In this document: positions 16,615 through 25,469 of the stretch, in pieces
Layout: each line of letters starts with the position of its first letter
How positions within the stretch are numbered: the stretch's first letter is position 1
Source of the DNA: Bifidobacterium catulorum
GTDB lineage: Bacteria > Actinomycetota > Actinomycetes > Actinomycetales > Bifidobacteriaceae
Direction of reading: 5' to 3'
DNA: 64,000 nt
Assembly (NCBI RefSeq): GCF_003129925.1
Contig: NZ_QFFN01000003.1
Location: 1 to 64,000, forward strand
Position numbers and translations under genes: made by a program
Notes under the pieces: model-generated
Told to the model about the DNA's origin: nothing
The model's input: the letters and a program-made list of their open reading frames with translations, nothing else
The model's database searches: none

Positions 16615-17352
16615 ATGAACGTGATGAGAAAGACCATGGCGATGCTTGAGGCCTGGTGGGCCAAGCACCATGTGCGGCTCGCACCCGAACCTGCGGGGGA
16701 GCGGCACGGCGTCGTCGGGGAGCGGTATGCCGACGGTCCCCACGCCGGCGAGAGACCGTTCACGCTGGTGGCGGTCGGCGACTCCATGGTCGCCGGATGC
16801 GGAGTGGACGACCAGGCGGCCGGCTTGATCCCCGACCTCGCCAGGGGCGTCGCCGACGAGCTGGAACGACCGGTGCGCTGGAGCGCGCACGGGCGGCTGG
16901 GCGCCACCATGCGCCGCGTGCGCTACCGTCTGCTGCCCGAGGTGGAGGGGCGTGCCGACCTGCTGGTGCTGTGCGCCGGCTCCAACGACATCATGGCGCA
17001 GCGCAGCATGAAGGAGTGGTCCGAGGACCTCGCCGCCACGCTGGACGAGGCCATGGCGATGGCCGATGGCGTCGTCGTCTACAGCTGCGGCCAGTTGTAC
17101 AACAGTCCCGCGCTCGGTGCCGCGCTCAGGGAATACCTGGAGGGACGGGTCGATGAGCAGACCGCGGTCAGCAGGCGCATCTGCGATCGACGCGGCGTCG
17201 TCTACCTTGATATGACCCACGAGGACGTGAAGGCCGACGACGAGAAGTTCTACGCCGCCGATCACTTCCATCCCGGCGAGTTCGGCTACCGCTACATGGC
17301 CGAACGCAGCATCGAGCTCCTCCGCGGGCATCTGCGCACGCTGCGCGTCTGA
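16615..17352 (+). CDS. SGNH/GDSL-type hydrolase
   Basis: A 245-residue esterase-like protein of the SGNH superfamily. Block I is VAVGDSMVAGCGV (catalytic Ser, about residues 51-63), block III is LCAGSNDIM (about 117-125) and block V is AADHFHPGEFG (Asp and His of the triad, about 217-227). There is no clear signal peptide, so it is probably cytoplasmic. Substrate unknown. The ATG at 16615 has GGGAGGG seven bases upstream. An in-frame ATG at 16555 has no such site. Confidence 0.88.
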   Translation: MNVMRKTMAMLEAWWAKHHVRLAPEPAGERHGVVGERYADGPHAGERPFTLVAVGDSMVAGCGVDDQAAGLIPDLARGVADELERPVRWSAHGRLGATMRRVRYRLLPEVEGRADLLVLCAGSNDIMAQRSMKEWSEDLAATLDEAMAMADGVVVYSCGQLYNSPALGAALREYLEGRVDEQTAVSRRICDRRGVVYLDMTHEDVKADDEKFYAADHFHPGEFGYRYMAERSIELLRGHLRTLRV

Positions 17353-17368
17353 CCGCCGACGCGCCCCC

Positions 17369-18226
17369 TCATACGGCGTAGGTGATGGTGAGGGGCGCGT
17401 GGTCGGACCATCGCGCCTCGTAGGACGGCGCCTTGTCGATGACGAACCCGCGGGCCGTCTCGGCGAGCTCCGGCGTGGCGAACTGGTAGTCGAGCCGCCA
17501 TCCCACGTTGTTGTCGAACGCGCGCCCGCGCTGGCTCCACCACGTGTACGGCCCCTGGATGTCGCCGGCCAGGTCCCTCATCACATCCACGAACTCGTAT
17601 TCGTCGAGCCAACGGTCCACGTAGGCGCGTTCGGCGGGCAGGAACCCGGCATGCTTCACGTTGCCCTTGGCGTTCCTGATGTCGAGCGGCGTGTGCGCGA
17701 TGTTGAAGTCGCCGCACAGCACCGCCTGCCTGCCGCCCGACGCCGCCTCGTCCCTCAGCTGCCCCAGACGGACCAGCATATGGTCGAGGAACCGGTATTT
17801 CTGCGCCATCTTCGTCTCGTCGTCGGCGTTGCCCGCATGCACGTACACGCAGCAGACGGTGATCACGTATCCCTCCGGCGTGCGGATGTCGGCCTCGATC
17901 CACCGTCCGGAGTCCACGTCCTCGTCCAATCCCGGCAGTCCGCGCCTCGTCGCGACCACAGGCAGGGACGACAGCAGCGCCACGCCGGCGCGGCCCTTGA
18001 CCCGGCACACCTCGTTCACACGATGCAGCCCGGCAGGCCCGTCGGCCGCGCCCGACGCCGCATACCGCACGGCGATGTCGTCGAGGATCGGGTCGAGGGC
18101 GTCCTGCGGGGCACGCACCTCCTGCATGCACCACACGTCGGGCGTATGCCCGTCGATCCAGGAGCCGAGGTTCTTGCGTGCCGCCGCCCGGATGCCGTTC
18201 ATGTTCGAAGTCGTGATGGAGATCAT
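17369..18226 (-). CDS. xth: exodeoxyribonuclease III / AP endonuclease
   Basis: A 285-residue enzyme of the exonuclease III family that cuts DNA at abasic sites and removes 3' blocking groups. Motifs in order: SNMNGIRAA at the N-terminus (metal-binding Asn), MQEVR (metal-binding Glu), VCCVYVHAGN, GDFNIAHTPLDI (catalytic Asp and Asn) and the closing SDHAPL with its catalytic Asp-His. The start MISITTSNMNG is the only one that fits the family. No ribosome binding site is visible. It is followed on the same strand by nothing close and preceded by xerC, which is read in the same direction. Confidence 0.95.
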   Translation of the reverse strand: MISITTSNMNGIRAAARKNLGSWIDGHTPDVWCMQEVRAPQDALDPILDDIAVRYAASGAADGPAGLHRVNEVCRVKGRAGVALLSSLPVVATRRGLPGLDEDVDSGRWIEADIRTPEGYVITVCCVYVHAGNADDETKMAQKYRFLDHMLVRLGQLRDEAASGGRQAVLCGDFNIAHTPLDIRNAKGNVKHAGFLPAERAYVDRWLDEYEFVDVMRDLAGDIQGPYTWWSQRGRAFDNNVGWRLDYQFATPELAETARGFVIDKAPSYEARWSDHAPLTITYAV

Positions 18227-18255
18227 ACGCAGCAGTCTATCGACATCCGGGGAAA

Positions 18256-19287
18256 CTATGCCCGGGGAAACGCCTGGTTGTACCGCTGCGTCAGCTGTTC
18301 GATGGAGACGTGCGTATACCGTTGCGTGGTCTGCAGCGAGGAATGGCCGAGCATCTCCTGCACCTCGCGCAGGTCGGCACCGCCGTCGAGCATGTGGGTG
18401 GCCGCCGAATGCCTCAGCGCGTGCGGTCCGATGTCGGGTACCCCGGCCGCCGCCGCGGCGTGATGCACCACCGTCCGCACCTGCCTCTGGTCGAGCCTGC
18501 CTCCGCGGGCGCCGAGGAACACGGCACTTGCGTCGCCCCTGGCCCCGGCCCGGTGCAGGATGGGCGACCGGCCTTCGCTCATCCACGCGTCGAGCGCCCT
18601 GGCCGCCGGCGCGCCGAACGGCACCACCCGCTGCTTGCCGCCCTTGCCGAGCACGCGCACCGTGCGCGTTGAGAAGTCCACGTCTTCGACGTCGATGCCC
18701 ACCAGTTCCGAGACACGGATGCCCGTGGCATACAGCATCTCGACGATGGCGGCGTCGCGCAGTCCCAGCGCCCTGCGCACGGTCGCATCCCCGCGGTGTT
18801 TGTGCCGGATCGTTCCGGTCGACGGTGTTTCGGGAGCGTTCCGCGCGTCGGTGTTTTCTGCGCCGCCGCTTCGCGCGTCAGTGTTTTCTGCGCCGCTGCT
18901 TCGCGCGTCGGTGTCCGCGCGGTCCATCATCCGCGCGGCCTGCGTCTCGTTCAGCACGGTCGGCAGCGTGCCGGGGATCTTCGGCGTCTTCAGCCCCGCG
19001 GCAGGGTCCGACGGAATAGTCCCGCGCCCGTACGCGTATGCGAAGAACGCGCGCACCGCCACGACCTTCCTCGCCATGGATGAGCGTGCAAGACCGGGCG
19101 ACGCCGCCGCCATCCACGAACGCAGGTCGTCCACCGTCACCGAGGCGAGGGACGCCACGCCGCGCGCGTCCATCGACGACAGGCACTCATGCAGGTCCGA
19201 GCCGTATGCGCGGACCGTGTTGCCGCTCAACCCCCGGTTGACGGCCATGTAGCGCAGAAAGCCGTCGACGTCGCGTTCGTATTCCAT
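18256..19287 (-). CDS. xerC: tyrosine recombinase XerC with repeat-containing insertion
   Basis: A site-specific recombinase that resolves chromosome dimers at dif with XerD. The N-terminal SAM-like domain has NRGLSGNTVRAYGSDLHE. Catalytic motifs are TGIRVSELVGID (Arg), HALRHSAATHML (His-x-x-Arg), LGHSSLQTTQRYTHV (His and Tyr nucleophile). The protein is about 343 residues, some 40 more than usual. The excess lies between the two domains, where 30-base repeats encode DARSSGAENT-type units. The ATG at 19287 has GGAGGG seven bases upstream. An ATG at 19302 is also in frame. Chromosomal, not phage, judging by its neighbours. Confidence 0.93.
   Translation of the reverse strand: MEYERDVDGFLRYMAVNRGLSGNTVRAYGSDLHECLSSMDARGVASLASVTVDDLRSWMAAASPGLARSSMARKVVAVRAFFAYAYGRGTIPSDPAAGLKTPKIPGTLPTVLNETQAARMMDRADTDARSSGAENTDARSGGAENTDARNAPETPSTGTIRHKHRGDATVRRALGLRDAAIVEMLYATGIRVSELVGIDVEDVDFSTRTVRVLGKGGKQRVVPFGAPAARALDAWMSEGRSPILHRAGARGDASAVFLGARGGRLDQRQVRTVVHHAAAAAGVPDIGPHALRHSAATHMLDGGADLREVQEMLGHSSLQTTQRYTHVSIEQLTQRYNQAFPRA
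18843..18920. repeat. 30-base tandem repeat inside xerC
   Basis: Two full units (18843-18872 and 18873-18902, differing at two positions) and a partial third (18903-18920). Each encodes ten residues of an Asp/Ala/Ser/Gly/Glu/Asn linker, so copy changes would keep the frame. Confidence 0.85.
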
Positions 19288-19432
19288 ACGTGATCCCTCC
19301 ATGACCTTTGCTCATGGCTGTTTGTGCCGTGGCCATCTGCATCCTGGCCTCCATGACCTTTCGTCATGATACCGTCGCGTCCGGCGTACGCCGTCATTTG
19401 GCAAAACGACGAATCTATGGTTTAACAGTAGG

Positions 19433-20512
19433 GTGCAGAACAGCGAAAACCAAGCCGTCGACGCCATGCCCGGCGACGGCGACAACCCCATCGTGCTGAC
19501 GTTCGTCGTCCCCTCCTACAACGTCGAGGACTATCTTGGACGATGCCTCTCGTCGCTGCTCATCGAGCAGGACCTGAGCGACACGGAGATCATCATCGTC
19601 AACGACGGCTCCAAGGACGGCACGCCCGCATTGGCCCGCGAATACGAAAGCCGGTACCCGGGCGTGATCCGCGTCATCGACCAGACCAACAAGGGGCATG
19701 GCGGCGCCGTCAACACGGGCGTCGCCAATGCGCGCGGCATGTACGTCAAGGTCGTCGACGCCGACGACTGGCTTGACATGGTCGCGCTGCGCAACGTGCT
19801 CGCCGAACTGCGCACGCAGGCGCAGGCCACGGCGCCAGTCGACCTGGTGGTCACGAACTACACGTACGAGAAGCAGGGCAAGCGCATCAAGAAGACCGTG
19901 CGCTACGGCAGCGTGATGAGGCCGAACACCATCCTCGGCTGGAACGAGGTGCGGCGCTTCCGCCCCGACCAGAACCTGCTCATGCATTCGCTCATCTACC
20001 GCACCAAGGTGCTGCGCGAGAAGGCGGGGCTCAGACTCCCCGAGCACACGTTCTACGTGGACAACATCTACGCGTATGCGCCGCTGCCGCAGGTGCGCAC
20101 GCTCATGTACCTCGACGAGGACCTCTACCGCTATTTCATCGGCCGCGAGGGACAGTCCGTCGAGGAGGAGACGATGATCCGCCGCATCGACCAGCTCATC
20201 CGCGTGGTACGCGCCATGGTCGACGCGACGCCCGGACGCGACGCCGTGCCCGCCGGCCTCTACCGGTACATGATCCACTACCTGACCATCAACATGGCCA
20301 TCGACTCGGTGTTCATGGTGCTTTCCAAGGACAGGGAGAACTACCGCCGCAAGGACGAGCTGTGGGCGTACCTCGCCGAACGCGCGCCCGAGGCCGACGC
20401 CGCCGTGCGCCGCACCGTCATCGGACGGCTGCTCACCGTGCGCGGTCCCCTCGGACGCGGGCTGATACGCCTCGGCTACGCCATCGCGCACAACGTCGTC
20501 GGCGTCAACTGA
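19433..20512 (+). CDS. family 2 glycosyltransferase
   Basis: A 359-residue inverting glycosyltransferase of the GT-A fold. The nucleotide-sugar binding half opens with VVPSYNVEDYLGRCLSSLL, then IIIVNDGSKDGT and VKVVDADDWLD, which holds the metal-binding DxD-like motif. The second half, residues 130-359, is predominantly helical with many Arg and Tyr. There are no clear membrane helices. The acceptor is unknown and no other polysaccharide genes are nearby. The GTG start at 19433 lacks a good ribosome binding site, and an ATG at 19466 is an alternative just before the domain. It diverges from xerC. Confidence 0.88.
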   Translation: MQNSENQAVDAMPGDGDNPIVLTFVVPSYNVEDYLGRCLSSLLIEQDLSDTEIIIVNDGSKDGTPALAREYESRYPGVIRVIDQTNKGHGGAVNTGVANARGMYVKVVDADDWLDMVALRNVLAELRTQAQATAPVDLVVTNYTYEKQGKRIKKTVRYGSVMRPNTILGWNEVRRFRPDQNLLMHSLIYRTKVLREKAGLRLPEHTFYVDNIYAYAPLPQVRTLMYLDEDLYRYFIGREGQSVEEETMIRRIDQLIRVVRAMVDATPGRDAVPAGLYRYMIHYLTINMAIDSVFMVLSKDRENYRRKDELWAYLAERAPEADAAVRRTVIGRLLTVRGPLGRGLIRLGYAIAHNVVGVN

Positions 20513-20538
20513 GCGTCCGTGACGGGTGGTGCGCTACG

Positions 20539-21750
20539 TCAGCCGGCTACCTTTTGGTAAACGAGTCCATAGGAATCCGTCAGCGTATGGGCGTTGGCGT
20601 CGTAGGTGTAGGTTTGTGTCTTCCCGTTGGAAGCGGTGAAGGTGTATGTCGGGCCGCTGCCGGAGATGGTGTAGACCGTGCGTGTCCAGCGATCGGGGCT
20701 GACGATTGACTTCCCTTCGGTCACGGTGGCCCTGTTGCCGACGACGGAGACGCTGTTTCGTGCTCCGCCGACCGGCGCCACGAAAGAGTACGCGCCGTTC
20801 GGGATGCCTCCTGCCTGCTGTGTGCCGCCCTGCGACTGGCTTTGACTTTGCGACTGGCTTTGGCTTTGCGATTGCTGCTGTTGCAGTTCGGCCCGCTGCT
20901 CCTGCTGGGCCTGCTGCTGCCGCTGCTGGAGCGCGCGGTCGGCGTTCTGCTTGGCGGTCATGGAGCCGTTGACCTTGTTGATGGCGGCGGTGAGCTCCCT
21001 GTTCGCACGTGTGACGTCGTTCAGGCTCGGTGAGTCGCTGTCCGCCACCTTTTTGGCGTTGTCGATGCTGGTCTGCAGGGCGGTGATGGTGCTCCGGTCG
21101 GTCACGTTGTTCCTGGCCTTGGCGAGGATGGACTCGGCCTTGGCGATGGAGCCGTTCAGTGATTTTCTGGAGTCGGCCAGGCTTTTGCCGTCGCGGCTGG
21201 CGGTCACGGCGTCCACGGCTTTTGCCAGCCTGCCGTTGTCCTTCTCGGCCGTGTCGGCGAGTTCCTTGAGCCTCTCCGCATTCGCCTTGAGGTCGCGGAA
21301 CGGCTGGTCGGCGCCGCAGTCGAGCTTGGCGGCGTCGGGGGTTGCGGTACCGTCGATGGCGGTCTTCAACGTGGTGAGGGTGGCGGCGTCGTCGAGCTTC
21401 GAGGCGTCGGTTCCGGCGGCGTCCCTGGCCGTGTCCATGGTCCTGCCCAGCGTGGCGGCCAGCCCGGTGAGCCGGTCCTGCTCCTGACGGCATGTGTCGG
21501 CCATGGCCATGGTCTGATGCCGGGTGAACAGGAACGTGCCCACGGCCAGCAGCGCCACGATCGCCACGGCCGCGGCGAGTACGGGCATGATCCGTCGGTG
21601 TCCCGCATCGTCGCCATCCCCGGCGGGCGTGTCGCCGACGGGCGCGTTCCCCGATGGCATCAGCACCGGAGGCACCGGGGACGGCTGCGCCGGGAGCGAT
21701 GGCATCGGCACGGGCGGCATCTCGGACTGGTTCGGTGATTGGAGCGGCAT
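20539..21750 (-). CDS. single-pass membrane protein with extracytoplasmic coiled coil
   Basis: About 403 residues, unknown family. The first 45 residues are Pro/Met-rich and cytoplasmic by prediction. One membrane helix follows (MPVLAAAVAIVALLAVGTFLF, about 52-72). Then a long Ala/Asp/Lys-rich helical stretch follows, with Lys/Asp heptad-like patterns resembling FIVAR-type coiled coils. A Gln-rich segment has alternating Gln-Ser (about 285-310). The C-terminal beta-rich domain of about 85 residues begins GAYSFVAPVGG. AAGGGGA precedes the ATG at 21750. An ATG at 21798 would add 16 residues. A surface or cell-wall function is plausible but unproven. Confidence 0.75.
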   Translation of the reverse strand: MPLQSPNQSEMPPVPMPSLPAQPSPVPPVLMPSGNAPVGDTPAGDGDDAGHRRIMPVLAAAVAIVALLAVGTFLFTRHQTMAMADTCRQEQDRLTGLAATLGRTMDTARDAAGTDASKLDDAATLTTLKTAIDGTATPDAAKLDCGADQPFRDLKANAERLKELADTAEKDNGRLAKAVDAVTASRDGKSLADSRKSLNGSIAKAESILAKARNNVTDRSTITALQTSIDNAKKVADSDSPSLNDVTRANRELTAAINKVNGSMTAKQNADRALQQRQQQAQQEQRAELQQQQSQSQSQSQSQSQSQGGTQQAGGIPNGAYSFVAPVGGARNSVSVVGNRATVTEGKSIVSPDRWTRTVYTISGSGPTYTFTASNGKTQTYTYDANAHTLTDSYGLVYQKVAG

Positions 21751-21876
21751 GGATTCCCCTTGGACGGCGAGCGGAACGTTCAACGTGTTGCGGGCCATAT
21801 TATACCCCCATATGCAAACCGGTTGTTTGCTTGATCGCGGCTGGTGAGCGATGTCGGAATACGGGCAATCACATAA

Positions 21877-21906
21877 TTGACCCGGCGGACCATTAAGCTG
21901 TATACG
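21877..21906 (+). promoter_or_regulatory. promoter of the DUF3710 gene
   Basis: TTGACC and TATACG with an 18-base spacer. Transcription from about 21913 would leave only 8 bases before the GTG at 21921 or 26 before the ATG at 21939. Confidence 0.55.
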
Positions 21907-21938
21907 GTACATTCACGCATGTGACGAAACGAGGGACA

Positions 21939-22766
21939 ATGGGACTGTTCGGATTCGGCAGGAAGCACCACGACGCCGACGAGGCGTCCAAGGGCGTCGA
22001 GACCAAGGACGTCGACGAGGCCGAGGGCATCATGGACGATGTCGACGAGACCGGGGAAACCAAGGACGCGAACCCGGGGGAGGGCGAGCGCGGCGTGGAC
22101 CGCGGCCCATGGGACGTCGACGACGAGAACATCCCCGACTACGACGACTACCTTGACATCGGCTCCCTCTACCTGCCGTTCCTGCAGGGCATCGAACTGC
22201 GCCTCAAGGGCGCCCGGAAGACCGGCGCCGTGCTCGGTGCCACCATCACGCTTGGAGGGTCCAGCCTGGAGATGGAGGCGTTCGCCGCGCCGAAGTCGTA
22301 CGGCCTGTGGGACGACGTGCGCGCCGACCTGCTCACGGCCAACGAGGGCGCCGAGGAGGTCGAAGGCGTGTTCGGCACCGAGCTGCGCCTGCCGGTGAAG
22401 GTCAAGGACAAGACGCTCGACACCCGCATCGTCGGCGTAGACGGCCCGCGTTGGATGCTCCGCGGCATCTTCACCGGCCCGTCGGCCGAATTCGACGGCG
22501 ACAACGACGAGAAGGCCACGCTCGACAAGTACTTCTCCGACATGGTCGTGGACCGTGGCGAGGAGCCGCTGGCCCCGCGCGACCTCATCCCCATGCACGC
22601 GCCCATCGGCCCGGCCGAACGCGCCAAGCAGGCCGAGGCCGAGAAATCCGCCGACGATGCGAGGAAGGACGTCCCCGGCAAGCCCGACGGCCCGCTCACC
22701 AAGACCGTGCAGACCGAGACCCAGACCACGCTCCGCCGCGGTCCGCTGTTCTCCGAGGTCCGATAG
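21939..22766 (+). CDS. DUF3710 family protein
   Basis: A 275-residue actinobacterial protein of unknown function. The N-terminal 60 residues are acidic (Asp/Glu-rich) and the family core begins near GPWDVDDENIPDYDDYLDIG. Typical blocks follow: AFAAPKSYGLWDDVR, VFGTELRLPV, VGVDGPRWMLRGIF and LAPRDLIPMH. The ATG at 21939 (MGLFGFGRK) matches family starts and has GAGGGA very close. A GTG at 21921 would add six residues. It is followed directly by DUF3159 and an RNA methyltransferase, a common actinobacterial neighbourhood, so the three are probably one operon. Confidence 0.88.
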   Translation: MGLFGFGRKHHDADEASKGVETKDVDEAEGIMDDVDETGETKDANPGEGERGVDRGPWDVDDENIPDYDDYLDIGSLYLPFLQGIELRLKGARKTGAVLGATITLGGSSLEMEAFAAPKSYGLWDDVRADLLTANEGAEEVEGVFGTELRLPVKVKDKTLDTRIVGVDGPRWMLRGIFTGPSAEFDGDNDEKATLDKYFSDMVVDRGEEPLAPRDLIPMHAPIGPAERAKQAEAEKSADDARKDVPGKPDGPLTKTVQTETQTTLRRGPLFSEVR

Positions 22767-22784
22767 GCGGCCTGGCAGGTGACG

Positions 22785-23522
22785 ATGAACGAACGGCATG
22801 ACGGTGCCGACGATACAGCCCCCATGCCGGACCATGCGACGGGTCGCACGGGGAACCGCAGCGGACTGGCATCGCTGGCGGACGAGGACTTCTCCGTCAT
22901 CGGCGCGATCGGAGGGCCGCGCGGCGTCATCGAATCGATGCTGCCGGGCGTGGTGTTCGTGGTCCTGTTCGTGGCCACACGGGACCTGCGACTGACGGTC
23001 ATGGCGTCCGCCGCCGTCGCCGTCGTACAGGTCGTCGTGCGGCTGCTCCAGCGGCAGTCCGTGCTCGGCGCGCTCACCGGTGTGATGTCGGTGGCCATCT
23101 GCCTCGTCTGGGCGTGGCTCAGCCACGATGCCCGCAACTACTATCTGCCCGGCTTCCTCGTCAACGCGTTCTGGATCGTCGTGCTCGCCGTATCGGTGGC
23201 GGTGCGCATCCCCGGCATCGGCGTGCTTGTGGAGTTCGTGCGCAATCCCGCGACCGGCCATTTCCGGGACTGGCTGCAAGCGTGGCGTTCCGACGGCCCG
23301 CTGCTCAGGGCGTACATGACGGTCAGCGGCCTGTGGATCGCCGTGTTCGCGCTGCGTCTCGGCATACAGGTGCCCATGTACCTGACCAACCACGTCGGCT
23401 GGCTCGGCACCGCGAGGCTCGTCATGGGCATCCCCCTGTTCGCCGCCGCCATCTGGGTCTCGTGGCTGGTCATCGCCACCCCGCTGCACCGGCATCGCCT
23501 CGCCGAGGAAAGGAATTCATGA
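22785..23522 (+). CDS. DUF3159 family membrane protein
   Basis: A 245-residue protein with about six membrane helices. It has the family opening GGPRGVIESMLPGVVFVVLF and later blocks YYLPGFLVNAFW, GHFRDWLQAWR and TARLVMGIPLFAAAIWVSW. Function unknown. A GTG two codons upstream (22779) is also possible. The stop overlaps the next start as ATGA, showing translational coupling with the methyltransferase. Confidence 0.87.
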   Translation: MNERHDGADDTAPMPDHATGRTGNRSGLASLADEDFSVIGAIGGPRGVIESMLPGVVFVVLFVATRDLRLTVMASAAVAVVQVVVRLLQRQSVLGALTGVMSVAICLVWAWLSHDARNYYLPGFLVNAFWIVVLAVSVAVRIPGIGVLVEFVRNPATGHFRDWLQAWRSDGPLLRAYMTVSGLWIAVFALRLGIQVPMYLTNHVGWLGTARLVMGIPLFAAAIWVSWLVIATPLHRHRLAEERNS

Positions 23523-24778
23523 CTTCCCAAGTCCGTATCGAACGGTACGCCGATCAGGGACGCTGCATCGCCCACATCGACGGCCGTGTGGTGTTCGTCC
23601 GCTTCGCCCTGCCCGGCGAACTGGTGAACGTGCGCCTCGACGAGCCGCATGACCGCGACGACCGGTTCTGGACCGGCGAGGTCGTCGAGGTGCTGGAGGC
23701 GAGCGACGACCGCGTGGACCCCGTATGGCCGCTGGCCGGCCCGCTCGCATGGGACGGCGGGGTGGGCGGCGCCGACATGGTGCACGTCTCCGTCCCCGGG
23801 CAATTACGGTGGAAATCCGCATCCATCGGAGACCAGATGAAGCGTCTCGGCCATGTGGAGGTGGATGTGCCGGTCGTCGGCGTGCCCGACGACGCGGCGC
23901 GCCATGGCCTCGGCTGGCGCACCCGCATCGAAATGATCGCCGACGACGATGGGCGTCCGTCCATGCGCCGCCGCGAATCGCACGTGCGTGTGCCGCTGGA
24001 CTCCATGCCCCTCGCCTCCGACGCGTTGAACGCGGTGGCCGAAGCCGAGCACGTATGGGACGGGGGCTTCGAACCCGGCGCACGGATCCGCATCGCGGTC
24101 CCCGAACCACGATCCTCCGCGGCGGCCCCCACGAACCACGCCATCCTCGTCGACGGGGAACTGCGTTCCGGCACCCGGAATCTCACCGAGGCCATGGTCC
24201 TCGACGACGGCCATGAATACTCGTACACCGTCGATGCCGGCGGCTTCTGGCAGGTGCACCGCGAAGCGCCGAACGTGCTCGCCGACGAGGTCGTCGATCT
24301 GGTCCGCCGACAGCTCGACGGCACCGACGACGCCGTCCTGTGGGACCTGTATTCCGGCTCGGGCCTGTTCACCCTGCCATTGGCCTCCGCCACGGCGAAA
24401 CGCACGCGCATGCTCAGCATCGAGGGCGCGAAGACCGCCGTGCGCAATGCGCGCCGCAACCTCGGGGCCGCCGGCATCGACAACGTGCATGCGCTCATCG
24501 GCGACGTGTCGAAAACCCTGCGGCATGTGCCCGGACGTCTCGCCCATCCCGACGTGGTCGTACTCGATCCGCCGCGCGCCGGCGCCAAACGCCGCGTATG
24601 CGAGCAGATCGCCGAATCCGGCGCCAGTTCCGTGGTCTACGTGGCCTGCGACCCGGCCAGCCTCGCCCGCGACGCCGCCACGCTGACCGGCCTCGGCTAC
24701 GACATCGCATACATCAAAGGGCACGACATCTATCCGAACACCCACCACGTCGAGACCATCGCCCTCTTCGTCCGCTGA
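23519..24778 (+). CDS. 23S rRNA / tRNA m5U methyltransferase (TrmA/RlmCD type)
   Basis: A 419-residue SAM-dependent RNA uracil-C5 methyltransferase. An N-terminal TRAM-like RNA-binding region (residues 1-65) precedes a central domain and a Rossmann-fold methyltransferase domain with DLYSGSGLFTLPLA (SAM binding). VVLDPPRAGAK and VYVACDPASLARD contain the catalytic Cys and the general base region. The four Cys of the iron-sulfur cluster found in RumA/RlmD are absent, as in many Gram-positive forms. Which uridine is modified cannot be told. AAAGGA precedes the ATG, which overlaps the DUF3159 stop. Confidence 0.92.
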   Translation: MTSQVRIERYADQGRCIAHIDGRVVFVRFALPGELVNVRLDEPHDRDDRFWTGEVVEVLEASDDRVDPVWPLAGPLAWDGGVGGADMVHVSVPGQLRWKSASIGDQMKRLGHVEVDVPVVGVPDDAARHGLGWRTRIEMIADDDGRPSMRRRESHVRVPLDSMPLASDALNAVAEAEHVWDGGFEPGARIRIAVPEPRSSAAAPTNHAILVDGELRSGTRNLTEAMVLDDGHEYSYTVDAGGFWQVHREAPNVLADEVVDLVRRQLDGTDDAVLWDLYSGSGLFTLPLASATAKRTRMLSIEGAKTAVRNARRNLGAAGIDNVHALIGDVSKTLRHVPGRLAHPDVVVLDPPRAGAKRRVCEQIAESGASSVVYVACDPASLARDAATLTGLGYDIAYIKGHDIYPNTHHVETIALFVR

Positions 24779-24872
24779 TCCGGCGTCGACCCCGTCACGC
24801 GGAATATGGCCATGCCGTAGCGGTTCCGTCGCGGCGACGATGGTTCTCCGACGCCCTCGTACAATGAGAACG

Positions 24873-25469
24873 ATGAACGGACGATGGACAATACGACGAA
24901 TCGTGAGAACGCTGGCCTGTCTGCTGGCGGTCGGCGCGCTGCTGCCGCTCTCCGGATGCATGCCGAAGGACAAGGCGGTGGGAGACACCCAGGAGACGCC
25001 GGAGGCCATCGCGCACGACGGCGTGGATAGGCACGACATCGGCGTCGGCTTCGTCGGCAGCGCCAGCCCCGGCAACGCCAAACGCAACTCGGCCGTCCTC
25101 CGATCGATGCGTGCGAACGACATGCAGCCGTTCTACGCCGCGGCCAACACCGACGCCGGCAGCCAGAGGAAATCCGTCGAGGGATTCGTCCAACGCAACG
25201 TGAAGGTCATCGTCATCAGCGTGGACGACCCGTCCGGCTGGCAGGACGCGCTCGACGATGCGCGGCGCGCCGGCATACCCGTCGTGCTGCTGGAAAGCTC
25301 CATCACCCCGGACGACCGAACGTTGTACGCCGCACGGTTCCATATCGTCGCCCAGGGTTCGACGCCCAAAGGCGGCGCATACGGCATCGACGACGCGTTG
25401 ATGACCGTCATCGACGACAAACCGCACGCCAAGGACATGAACGTGATGCTGACGGGGACGCTGGAATGA
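24873..25469 (+). CDS. truncated periplasmic-binding-protein-like lipoprotein
   Basis: About 198 residues. A signal peptide ends in a lipobox (LLPLSGC), so the mature protein is a membrane-anchored lipoprotein. The mature part resembles one lobe of sugar-type (Peripla_BP_4) binding proteins: VGFVGSASPGNAKRNSAVLRSM, ... VKVIVISVDDPSGWQDALDDARRAGIPVVLLES. Full-length members are about 320 residues, so this is roughly the N-terminal half to two thirds, followed by a short tail. There is no permease or ATPase of an ABC system nearby. The last bases overlap the start of a P-type ATPase gene. A TACAAT at 24860-24865 could be its -10 box. ATGs at 24864 and 24840 are alternative starts. Confidence 0.75.
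   Translation: MNGRWTIRRIVRTLACLLAVGALLPLSGCMPKDKAVGDTQETPEAIAHDGVDRHDIGVGFVGSASPGNAKRNSAVLRSMRANDMQPFYAAANTDAGSQRKSVEGFVQRNVKVIVISVDDPSGWQDALDDARRAGIPVVLLESSITPDDRTLYAARFHIVAQGSTPKGGAYGIDDALMTVIDDKPHAKDMNVMLTGTLE

Noticed and set aside
18256-19287. XerC as a phage or island integrase
   Set aside because: No tRNA target, no attachment repeats, no phage genes, and the sequence fits chromosomal XerC.
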